Shown in pieces: positions 17,130 to 23,792 of a stretch of 35,565 nucleotides of DNA (its first letter is position 1; every line of letters begins with the position of its first letter). Made by a program: the position numbers and the translations under genes. A model generated the notes under the pieces. The model saw only the letters and a list, made by a program, of their open reading frames with translations, did no database searches and was not told the origin of the DNA. The DNA lies in the NCBI GenBank assembly GCA_019113675.1, contig DXHA01000012.1, positions 1-35,565 of the forward strand. The letters are read 5' to 3'. The stretch comes from Candidatus Yaniella excrementigallinarum (GTDB lineage: Bacteria; Actinomycetota; Actinomycetes; Actinomycetales; Micrococcaceae).

Positions 17130-18542
17130 ATGAAAGACGTAGTGATTATTGGCGGCGGACTCGCTGGCCTTTCGGCAGCCTGGAGGCTGCGTCATTGGGA
17201 TACACTTCTTCTCGAGTCCGATCGGCGCGTTGGGGGACGCATTCGTTCTGAACGCCGTGGGGCATATTGGCTTAACTGGGGAGGCCATGTTTTTGCCGGT
17301 CCAGACTCGTCAACTGACGCTTTGCTAAAGGAAGTTGGCGTGAGCGCGGTGGAAATACCCGGTTCGCTTCAGGGCATGGCGATGAACGGCAAGTTTATGA
17401 AAAAAGGCCACATCGCAACCTACCCTCTACGCATTCCCATGACCACGCAGGCTCGTCTGGATACGATTCGCGCCGGGGCAAAAGTTGTTCGTGAGGTTGC
17501 ACGATATACCAACGTTGTGCGTAAACGAGCAGGAGAATCCGATGCGATGCGACAGCAGCGTGTTTACGATTTTCAAAATACGCAGAGTTTTCAAGATTTC
17601 GTAGGAGATCTATCAGAGGATGCTGCAGCGCTGTTTAAGACTACAGTGACCCGATCTGCCGGTGACATGGATGAGATCTCAGCCGGGGCTGGGATTGGGT
17701 ATTTCAGTTTAGTATTAGGCATTGGTCAGGGCCTTAACCGCGGCATAGTTGGCGGGCCTTCTACATTGACAGAATCCATAGCAAGCGCCCTTGGCGACAA
17801 CGTCCAACTCAACTCCACTGTTAATGAAGTCGTGAACCGTCCGCATTCCGTTGTGGTCCGCTACAGTCAAGATGGTACCGACTATGAGGTTGAGGCGCGT
17901 ACTGCCATACTTGCCACGACCGCGAATATATCTCGCGATATTGGCGTAGATCTCCCGGAAGATCTGCGTGATGCACTGGGGCAGATCAAATATGGGCCAC
18001 ACGTTAGCACCGCTTTTCTCACCAATGAACGGTCGGCCCGCCCCTGGGATGATGTCTACGCCATTGCTGCTCCCAAACGTTCATTTGCTATCGCCTTGAA
18101 CCAGGCCAATATAGTGCGCGGTATGGAAGCCGAACGTCAGCCGGGCGGATCCTTTATGACTTTTTCCCCGGCCAGCCTAGGCCGTGCCTTGTTGGATAAA
18201 TCTGATGAAGAAGTTATCGAAACTCACCTGAAGGATTTAGATCAGATATTAGGCCACAGGTTTGCAGACAGTGTCACTGAAGCACAATCCTCGCGCTGGG
18301 AAGTGGCCTCACCCTACTCATTTCCAGGCCGTGCAAAGCTGCAATCAACACTTATGCGCGGGTCAGATCGGATATTTCTGGCGGGCGATTTTATGGGAAC
18401 GCTCTATACCGAAAGCTCAATCATGTCTGCCTTTTCTGCAGCGCAATCGGTGGCCAGCGTGCTGGCTACGCAACGCCAGAGTGGCAGTTATTTTTCTGAC
18501 CTGTCTACAGCTCAGCTTCCAACTAATTCGACAGCCAGTTAA
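17130..18542 (+). CDS. FAD-dependent oxidoreductase, flavin amine oxidase superfamily
   Basis: 470 residues. The N-terminal Rossmann motif VIIGGGLAGLSAAW (about 5-18) is followed by SDRRVGGRIRSERR (about 30-43), the GGRhxT/S signature of flavin amine oxidases. The C-terminal FAD-contact segment RIFLAGDFMGTLYTESSIMS is present. It resembles protoporphyrinogen-oxidase-like amine oxidases of unknown substrate, not the DAAO family that normally oxidises D-hydroxyproline. AGGA 6 nt before ATG 17130 serves as ribosome binding site. In this cluster it is the candidate for the amine oxidation step. Function is inferred from fold and neighbours only. Confidence 0.82.
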   Translation: MKDVVIIGGGLAGLSAAWRLRHWDTLLLESDRRVGGRIRSERRGAYWLNWGGHVFAGPDSSTDALLKEVGVSAVEIPGSLQGMAMNGKFMKKGHIATYPLRIPMTTQARLDTIRAGAKVVREVARYTNVVRKRAGESDAMRQQRVYDFQNTQSFQDFVGDLSEDAAALFKTTVTRSAGDMDEISAGAGIGYFSLVLGIGQGLNRGIVGGPSTLTESIASALGDNVQLNSTVNEVVNRPHSVVVRYSQDGTDYEVEARTAILATTANISRDIGVDLPEDLRDALGQIKYGPHVSTAFLTNERSARPWDDVYAIAAPKRSFAIALNQANIVRGMEAERQPGGSFMTFSPASLGRALLDKSDEEVIETHLKDLDQILGHRFADSVTEAQSSRWEVASPYSFPGRAKLQSTLMRGSDRIFLAGDFMGTLYTESSIMSAFSAAQSVASVLATQRQSGSYFSDLSTAQLPTNSTAS

Positions 18543-18623
18543 CAACATCGATTGCGCCAATGCGTCCAGTTTTTAAGTTATTCACCCCAACGAAGCAAAC
18601 ACGATTGAAATTTAGGATTGAAT

Positions 18624-19520
18624 ATGGCTACTAATCTTCACGGAGTCCTCACGGCACTTGCCGTGCCCTTTAATACTGAGGAAGAGATCGATCTTCCTGT
18701 ACTGAGAAAAATCATCGACAATTCTGTCGATAACGGTGTCCACGGTGTCGTTGCAGGCGGCTCGACCGGAGAATTCGCCACTATGACACGCGACGAACGC
18801 CTCATGGTCGTCGATGAAGTTACTTCCCATGTAAATGGCCGGGTCCCGGTAATTGCTCAAACTGGTGCAATTACCACCACTGAAGCCATTCGACACAGTA
18901 AAGCAGCGCAGCGGGCCGGCGCTGACGTTCTGATGCTGGTTACCCCGTACTACGAAGCACTCTCCTTGGATGAGACGCTGAATTATCTGCGCGAGGTAGC
19001 GGAGAACGTCGAGCTACCGATTATGCTCTACAACATCCCGGGGGCCACTGGCGTCAATCTGGACCCGGATACTATTGGCTCTCTGGCTGATGAATTCGAA
19101 CATATCAAGTACGTCAAAGATTCTGGCGCCGACTATGAACAAGCTTTACAGCTAATTCACCACCACGGTGACCGAATTGGCACCATTATTGGCTGGGACG
19201 TCTATATCTACTCAGCGCTTGTGGAGGGTGCAGCAGGGGTTATGGCTGGAGCCGCAAACGTGGTACCAGCTGAGCTTAGTGCCGTTTATGATGCGATCGT
19301 GGGCAACGATCTGGTTCGTGCCAGGGAGCTATGGAAGCGTCTATACCCAACAATTGACACTATGCTTTCAGGAGACTTTATCCCTGCCGTAAAAGCAGGA
19401 CTAGAACTACAAGGTATACCAGCTGGTGTGCCGCGCCGTCCTATGGCGCCACTGTCAGAGCAGGCTTACCAAGCCCTTCGCGCAGATCTAGATACGCTGC
19501 GGAGCGTTTTTACTTCCTGA
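18624..19520 (+). CDS. DapA-family lyase/deaminase (dihydrodipicolinate synthase superfamily)
   Basis: 298 residues, a TIM-barrel class I aldolase-type enzyme. Schiff-base Lys165 is in KYVKDSG, Tyr136 in YNIPG, and the pyruvate-carboxylate loop is GGSTGEF (45-51; DapA usually has GTTGE). I chose ATG 18624, with AGGA 6 nt upstream, over a TTG at 18618. It follows the FAD gene after 81 bp on the same strand, and both have TTAGGATTG before the start. In the hydroxyproline pathway a protein of this family deaminates pyrroline-4-hydroxy-2-carboxylate; context suggests this or a related role rather than lysine synthesis. Confidence 0.88.
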   Translation: MATNLHGVLTALAVPFNTEEEIDLPVLRKIIDNSVDNGVHGVVAGGSTGEFATMTRDERLMVVDEVTSHVNGRVPVIAQTGAITTTEAIRHSKAAQRAGADVLMLVTPYYEALSLDETLNYLREVAENVELPIMLYNIPGATGVNLDPDTIGSLADEFEHIKYVKDSGADYEQALQLIHHHGDRIGTIIGWDVYIYSALVEGAAGVMAGAANVVPAELSAVYDAIVGNDLVRARELWKRLYPTIDTMLSGDFIPAVKAGLELQGIPAGVPRRPMAPLSEQAYQALRADLDTLRSVFTS

Positions 19521-19554
19521 AAGCCCCAGGGTATTGCCATAGCACCGCCTAAAG

Positions 19555-19584
19555 GCCCCCGAGTAGGTAAGCCGACTCGGGGGC
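19555..19584. terminator. Hairpin after the DapA-family gene (no T-run)
   Basis: GCCCCCGAGT (19555-19564) and ACTCGGGGGC (19575-19584) form a perfect 10-bp GC-rich stem with a 10-nt loop, 34 bp after the stop codon. There is no T-run on the plus strand and only CTTT on the minus strand, so termination would be of the U-poor type. Confidence 0.55.
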
Positions 19585-19661
19585 TGCTTGCCCAAAATCC
19601 CACTCGTTTAACGGGCATTCTTCGAATTAAGTATCGGCAGTATCGGCAGCTTCAAAATAAC

Positions 19662-19716
19662 GCTACCCCAGGCGACCAGCGTTATGAACTGGAGCCCGGG
19701 GTAGCTTTTACCTTTT
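19662..19716 (+). terminator. Intrinsic terminator between convergent DapA-family and ALDH genes
   Basis: GCTACCCC (19662-19669) pairs with GGGGTAGC (19698-19705), with an inner CCAG/CTGG stem, followed by TTTTACCTTTTT on the plus strand. The T-run favours plus-strand transcripts, giving the DapA-family gene two successive hairpins. A short tandem AGTATCGGC repeat (two copies) lies just before it. Confidence 0.65.
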
Positions 19717-19727
19717 TAACGTAACGG

Positions 19728-21221
19728 TCAGTGCTGTATAGCGATGTGCTTAGTACGGCTATAGTCATCTAATGCGTAGGCAGAAAGATCCCTACCGTAG
19801 CCGCTGTTTTTAAAGCCCGACCATGGCATTTCTGTGGGAAGGGCAAGATGCGTGTTTACATTTACGCTGCCAAATTCCAGTTGTTTCGACACGTTTATCG
19901 CCGTTGAGACATCCTCGGTAAATACCGAACCGGTTAGTCCATATTCAGTGTCGTTGGCAAGGGCGACGCCTTCGGCGAGGTCGCTAAACGTTTCGATGCT
20001 AACCACAGGGCCGAAGACCTCACTGTGGGTGATCGGATCACCATTTGGGACCTTCAGGATAGTCGGTTCGACCCAGAAGCCCGACGAATCGTCATAGCGT
20101 CCTCCCAATAATACTTCTGCGCCCCTATCCACAGCGTCGTCGATGGCGGTGGCAACCCGGCGAAAATGCTCGCCATAAATGAGTGGTCCCAGGCTAGTTT
20201 CGTGTTCCACTTCTGGTTCGGCAAGAACGTACTGTTGCACTGCTGCGGTTATTTTTGTAACCAGCTTGTCTAACAGTGATTCGTGGGCGATGATGCGACA
20301 AGCGGCGCCACATTCTTGGCCACTGTTCCAAAAACCAGCTTCAAATACAGCGTCAGTAACCTGATCCAAATTAGCATCGTTACACACCAAAACCGGTGCT
20401 TTGCCACCTAGCTCAAGATGAACACGCGTAACGTTATGGGCTGCGCCTTCGGATACGGATTTACCGGCTCGGACACTTCCGGTCAGCGCCACCATATCAA
20501 TGTTTGGATGATGCGAGATGGCGCTTCCAACGCCGGCGCCATCGCCCAGTACTACGTTGAGCACCCCCGGAGGTAATAACGATTCGGTAAGCTCCACCAA
20601 CCGCAGGGTTGTCAGTGGTGTAACCTCGCTGGGCTTTAGTACCACCGTGTTGCCCATCATGAGTGCTGGAGCGATCTTCCAGGCAGCCATCAGCAGAGGG
20701 TAGTTCCAAGGGGTGATCATCCCGATAACGCATACTGGTTCTCGGAGAATATAAGACATGGTGTCTTCGACATAGTCGCCAGCAGGGATGGTATTGCCGG
20801 TTCGTCCTGCCCCAGCGAAGAACCTGAAAGTATCCACCACGCCGTTGATGTCATCTTCGGCTACCGCTGGGGGTTTGCCGCAGTTTAGTCCTTCTAATTG
20901 TTGGAGGTTTTCAGCATTCGCCTCGAGGATATCGGCGATTTTGAGTAACACTTCTGCGCGGTTACTTGGAGTACGAGCGCCCCAAGCGGGAGCAGCGGTG
21001 CGCGCTGCCTGAACAGCTTGGTCTACTTCCTGCTGCCCACCTAGTGGAATATGGGTAATGGGCTCGCCTCGGGCCGGATCCACAACAGTAAAGGATCCGC
21101 CTGATGAACTATCGGTATATTGACCGTTGATGAAATGCGTGAGCCGTGGCAATTCAAGGCTAAAGCGGGATGTGGATCGTTCAACAGAAATTTGGTTTGT
21201 CGTCATTTGCTCTTGTCCCAT
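19728..21221 (-). CDS. NAD-dependent aldehyde dehydrogenase (aminobutyraldehyde/betaine aldehyde DH-like)
   Basis: 497 residues with catalytic Cys304 (GQECGAACR), general base Glu270 (LELGGKAP), Asn173 (PWNYPL) and the NAD site LTGSVRAGKSV. The C-terminal VNTHLALPTEMPWSGFKNSGYGRDLSAYALDDYSR region, which differs from ordinary ketoglutarate-semialdehyde dehydrogenases, most resembles 4-aminobutyraldehyde (PatD) and betaine aldehyde dehydrogenases. The start is ATG 21221 with AGGAG 7 nt upstream. It is divergent from the binding-protein gene and convergent with the DapA-family gene. In this cluster it probably oxidises the final aldehyde, possibly an aminated or quaternary one; the substrate is inference. 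Confidence 0.93.
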   Translation of the reverse strand: MGQEQMTTNQISVERSTSRFSLELPRLTHFINGQYTDSSSGGSFTVVDPARGEPITHIPLGGQQEVDQAVQAARTAAPAWGARTPSNRAEVLLKIADILEANAENLQQLEGLNCGKPPAVAEDDINGVVDTFRFFAGAGRTGNTIPAGDYVEDTMSYILREPVCVIGMITPWNYPLLMAAWKIAPALMMGNTVVLKPSEVTPLTTLRLVELTESLLPPGVLNVVLGDGAGVGSAISHHPNIDMVALTGSVRAGKSVSEGAAHNVTRVHLELGGKAPVLVCNDANLDQVTDAVFEAGFWNSGQECGAACRIIAHESLLDKLVTKITAAVQQYVLAEPEVEHETSLGPLIYGEHFRRVATAIDDAVDRGAEVLLGGRYDDSSGFWVEPTILKVPNGDPITHSEVFGPVVSIETFSDLAEGVALANDTEYGLTGSVFTEDVSTAINVSKQLEFGSVNVNTHLALPTEMPWSGFKNSGYGRDLSAYALDDYSRTKHIAIQH

Positions 21222-21287
21222 CTTGTTTCTCCTGTGTTGTGCCGCGTCGAAGTAGCGTCTGAACGCTTACTGTGCTGGATGTCACAC

Positions 21288-21316
21288 ACCGTAGTGCATG
21301 ATATGTGATCACACAA
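21288..21316 (-). promoter_or_regulatory. Promoter with palindromic operator upstream of the ALDH gene
   Basis: On the minus strand TTGTGT (21316-21311), 17-nt spacer, TACGGT (21293-21288). The palindrome TGTGATCACA (21313-21304) overlaps the -35 and the spacer. The predicted transcript start near 21281 leaves a leader of about 60 nt. Same design as at 17056 and 21386. Confidence 0.68.
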
Positions 21317-21385
21317 GCGTAGGTAGTGCAAAATTTCACGCCCATACCCGGAGGTTGGACTGCCTGAGTTTTTTGTCGCCCACTG

Positions 21386-21414
21386 TTGTGTGATGTGTGA
21401 TCACACATTACACT
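21386..21414 (+). promoter_or_regulatory. Promoter with palindromic operator upstream of the binding-protein gene
   Basis: TTGTGT (21386-21391), 17-nt spacer, TACACT (21409-21414). The spacer is almost entirely filled by the perfect 16-bp palindrome ATGTGTGATCACACAT (21393-21408). The predicted start near 21421 gives an unusually long leader of about 165 nt before ATG 21588. Confidence 0.7.
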
Positions 21415-21525
21415 ACCTGCTATGACGTGTATCACAATAATTCTGGATGTGGTTGATTCGGTCCGTTACGGGAGTATGACCTTCTGTCAGACCACATCTC
21501 AGTTTGAAGACAGGGGGCGTGCGCG

Positions 21526-21591
21526 ATGGTGCACATACCCTTAGGCGTCTGCAGTAAGGCAAATCTGAGTCAAACAAAGGATGAGAAATGA
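21526..21591 (+). CDS. Possible 21-residue leader peptide
   Basis: A short frame begins at ATG 21526 (MVHIPLGVCS...) with AGGGGG about 8 nt upstream and stops at TGA 21589-21591, which overlaps the ATG of the binding-protein gene (ATGA). The good ribosome binding site and the overlap suggest translational coupling. There is no run of one amino acid that would indicate classical attenuation. It could also be a chance frame. Confidence 0.3.
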   Translation: MVHIPLGVCSKANLSQTKDEK

Positions 21592-22478
21592 AGGGCTCAA
21601 TGCGAAACAAATTTATCGCTCTGCTGGGTGTAGCTTCACTCGGTTTGATTGGGTGCGGTGACAGCTCTGCAGAAGCTGAATCGGCCAGCGGGGATGACAA
21701 ACAGGTAACCATTGGCTATGTGGTTTGGGATGAAGTGCTAGCACCTACTTATCTTTGGAAACATATTCTTGAAGACCAGGGTTACGATGTGGAACTAACA
21801 CAACTGGAAATTGCTGCAGTTTATGCCGGAGTGAGTCAAGACGACATGGACCTTTATATTGGAGGGCTTCCTGAAACGCACGCAGACTACTGGGAAGAGT
21901 ACAGTGATGGTTTTGAGCCGGTGGTGGAATGGTACACACCTCTACGGCACGGACTGGCGGTGCCTGAATACGTTACAGACGTGAATGAGATTGGAGACCT
22001 CTCAGGCCAAGCCGATCGCTTTGGGGATCAAATTGTAGGGATCGAAGCCGGCTCTGGGCTCATGCAAGAATTAGAGGCTGCTGAGGGAGCTTATGACCTT
22101 AGTGGTTACGAAACTACGGGCTCGAGCACCGCAGCTATGCTGCAAGAGTTTGAGACCGCAACCAATAGTGAAGAGGACATTGTTGCTACTGTCTGGAATC
22201 CGCATTGGGCAGTTGGGGAGTACAACATGAAATTTCTTGACGACCCAGAAGGGGTATTCACCGACGGAGACACCTATACGGTAGTTGCAAGCAAGCAGGC
22301 ATCCCAGAACCAAGAGCTTATGGATCTTTTAGCAGGTTTTGAACTAGAAGACGAGGAATTTTACGACTTATTAGGCGAGTTGCGCGAAGCTGGTGAAGGA
22401 AATGAAGATCAGGCCATCGAGAATTGGCTTGATGACGAAGGCAATCAGCAGTTAGTAGACGGATGGCTGCAGGAATAG
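21588..22478 (+). CDS. Glycine betaine/proline betaine-type ABC substrate-binding lipoprotein (OpuAC family)
   Basis: 296 residues. The signal peptide has lipobox LIGC with Cys23. The mature part is an OpuAC/ProX-like periplasmic-binding fold, with VTIGYVVWDEVLAPTYLW at the N-terminus, DLYIGGLPETHADYWEEY, GIEAGSGLM and VWNPHWAVGEYNM. The Trp/Tyr residues in these segments are candidates for the aromatic cage that holds quaternary amines. AGGA lies 6 nt before ATG 21588. No permease or ATPase gene accompanies it, so it must use a transporter encoded elsewhere. Strongly negative C-terminal region. Confidence 0.9.
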   Translation: MKGSMRNKFIALLGVASLGLIGCGDSSAEAESASGDDKQVTIGYVVWDEVLAPTYLWKHILEDQGYDVELTQLEIAAVYAGVSQDDMDLYIGGLPETHADYWEEYSDGFEPVVEWYTPLRHGLAVPEYVTDVNEIGDLSGQADRFGDQIVGIEAGSGLMQELEAAEGAYDLSGYETTGSSTAAMLQEFETATNSEEDIVATVWNPHWAVGEYNMKFLDDPEGVFTDGDTYTVVASKQASQNQELMDLLAGFELEDEEFYDLLGELREAGEGNEDQAIENWLDDEGNQQLVDGWLQE

Positions 22479-22497
22479 AAGCAGCAAATAGTTATTG

Positions 22498-22541
22498 CGG
22501 ACCCGAAGACTCGAAGTGATTCGATTTTTCGGGTCCGTTTT
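22498..22541 (+). terminator. Intrinsic terminator after the binding-protein gene
   Basis: CGGACCCGAA (22498-22507) pairs with TTCGGGTCCG (22528-22537), with an inner TCGAA/TTCGA stem, followed by TTTT. It separates the binding-protein gene from the racemase-family gene, which would then depend on readthrough or its own promoter. Confidence 0.8.
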
Positions 22542-22583
22542 GGATAGTGCTAGTAGTGAGTTTCGATTACGAAAGGCAGCCAT

Positions 22584-23630
22584 ATGAAGGTGCCTTCAAC
22601 AATAAATGTCATTGATGTTCAAGTTGCCGGTGAGACAGGCCGGGTACTATTGGACCAGTGTTCCTTAGTGCAGGGCAACGATATGGTATCCCGGCTAAAG
22701 TATTGCCGCGATCATCTGGGGGATCTCCGTCAAGCAGTGCTCAGAGAGCCCAGGGGCCATGCGAATCTTATGGGAGCAATTGTGGTGCCACCGGTTGCAT
22801 CTGATAGCGATTTCGGGGTCATTATCATGGAGCAAGCTGACTATGCGCCAATGTCGGGGGCAAACCTTATGTGTGCGGTTACCGCGGTGCTCGAAACACA
22901 GCAGGTTGGTGTAACCGAGCCCGTAACTGAGCTGGCCGTGGACACAGCCTCCGGAACAGTAAAAGTATGTGCACGGGTGCATGGCGGGCGGGTAACAGAG
23001 ATAACGATTGAGAGTGTGCTGTCGTTTGCAGCCTATATAGAACATAAACTGGATGTGCCTGAGTACGGTGAACTTGTCGTTGATATTGGTTTCGGCGGTC
23101 AGTTTTATGTGCAGGCCCTAGCGTCAGCATTTGGATTAGAGCTGCACGCTTCACAGGCACCAGAACTGATTCGCGCTGCAAATTTGCTTCTTGCCACGGC
23201 GCGGGAGTGCATCAGTGTTGTGCATCCAACGATGCCCCACTTAGACCAAATAAATTTACCGATGTTGTATGCAGATTCAGCCAATGATTCTGCCACCACA
23301 ACAGGCTTGGTCGTAATGCCAATTCAACAGCCAAGCCTGTCGGAACCTACTACGTGGAATGCCGGAACTGTTGATCGTTCTCCGGGAGGAACAGGGACCT
23401 GTGCGCGGTTGGCCGTTGAGTATGCAAAGGGTAACTTGAGGCTAGGTGAAGAATTTGTCCAACGGAGCTTGTTAGGGACGACCTTTACCGGACGGCTTGA
23501 AGAACGGTTTGTAAAGAGCGACCACGTCATGTTGCGCCCGTCATTAACCGGCCGCGGCGGATGGGTGACCGGGTATAGCCAATTGGTCATTGCACCGGAT
23601 GATCCGTTCCCGCAAGGTTTTAGTCTGTAA
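22584..23630 (+). CDS. Proline racemase / hydroxyproline epimerase family protein
   Basis: 348 residues of the proline racemase superfamily, which includes proline racemase, 4-hydroxyproline 2-epimerase and trans-3-hydroxyproline dehydratase. The first active-site motif is PMSGANLMC, with Ser91 where racemases have Cys. The second is DRSPGGTGTCAR, with Gly268 where the second catalytic Cys normally lies and Cys273 five residues on. Canonical two-cysteine racemisation is therefore doubtful and the reaction may differ. GAAAGG 7 nt before ATG 22584 is the ribosome binding site. A terminator lies just upstream, and none of the TGTGATCACA operators. Confidence 0.88.
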   Translation: MKVPSTINVIDVQVAGETGRVLLDQCSLVQGNDMVSRLKYCRDHLGDLRQAVLREPRGHANLMGAIVVPPVASDSDFGVIIMEQADYAPMSGANLMCAVTAVLETQQVGVTEPVTELAVDTASGTVKVCARVHGGRVTEITIESVLSFAAYIEHKLDVPEYGELVVDIGFGGQFYVQALASAFGLELHASQAPELIRAANLLLATARECISVVHPTMPHLDQINLPMLYADSANDSATTTGLVVMPIQQPSLSEPTTWNAGTVDRSPGGTGTCARLAVEYAKGNLRLGEEFVQRSLLGTTFTGRLEERFVKSDHVMLRPSLTGRGGWVTGYSQLVIAPDDPFPQGFSL

Positions 23631-23792
23631 TTCAGAGGCACAACCCTGTTGGTACGTAGCGTCGGAGCCGCGGCTTTCAGATCAGCTTGACGAAATAGAC
23701 CTTCCGAATTGTTTTTCTGTAACCCTATTGCTGGCTGCGATACAAGGTATAGGCTGGTCGGGTCCGGCCCTGACTCAACAGATTGGGTTGCT

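Noticed and set aside
18624-19520. Lysine-biosynthetic DapA
   Set aside because: The lyase residues fit the superfamily, but the GGSTGEF loop differs from the usual GTTGE of DapA and the gene sits between catabolic enzymes under a shared operator. A biosynthetic role is less likely, though not excluded.
21421-21587. Known riboswitch in the long leader of the binding-protein gene
   Set aside because: I could not match any known riboswitch consensus by eye; only weak stems are present. Kept as a leader-peptide question only.
22584-23630. Ordinary proline racemase
   Set aside because: The two catalytic cysteine positions are Ser91 and Gly268, so a standard two-cysteine racemase call would be misleading.
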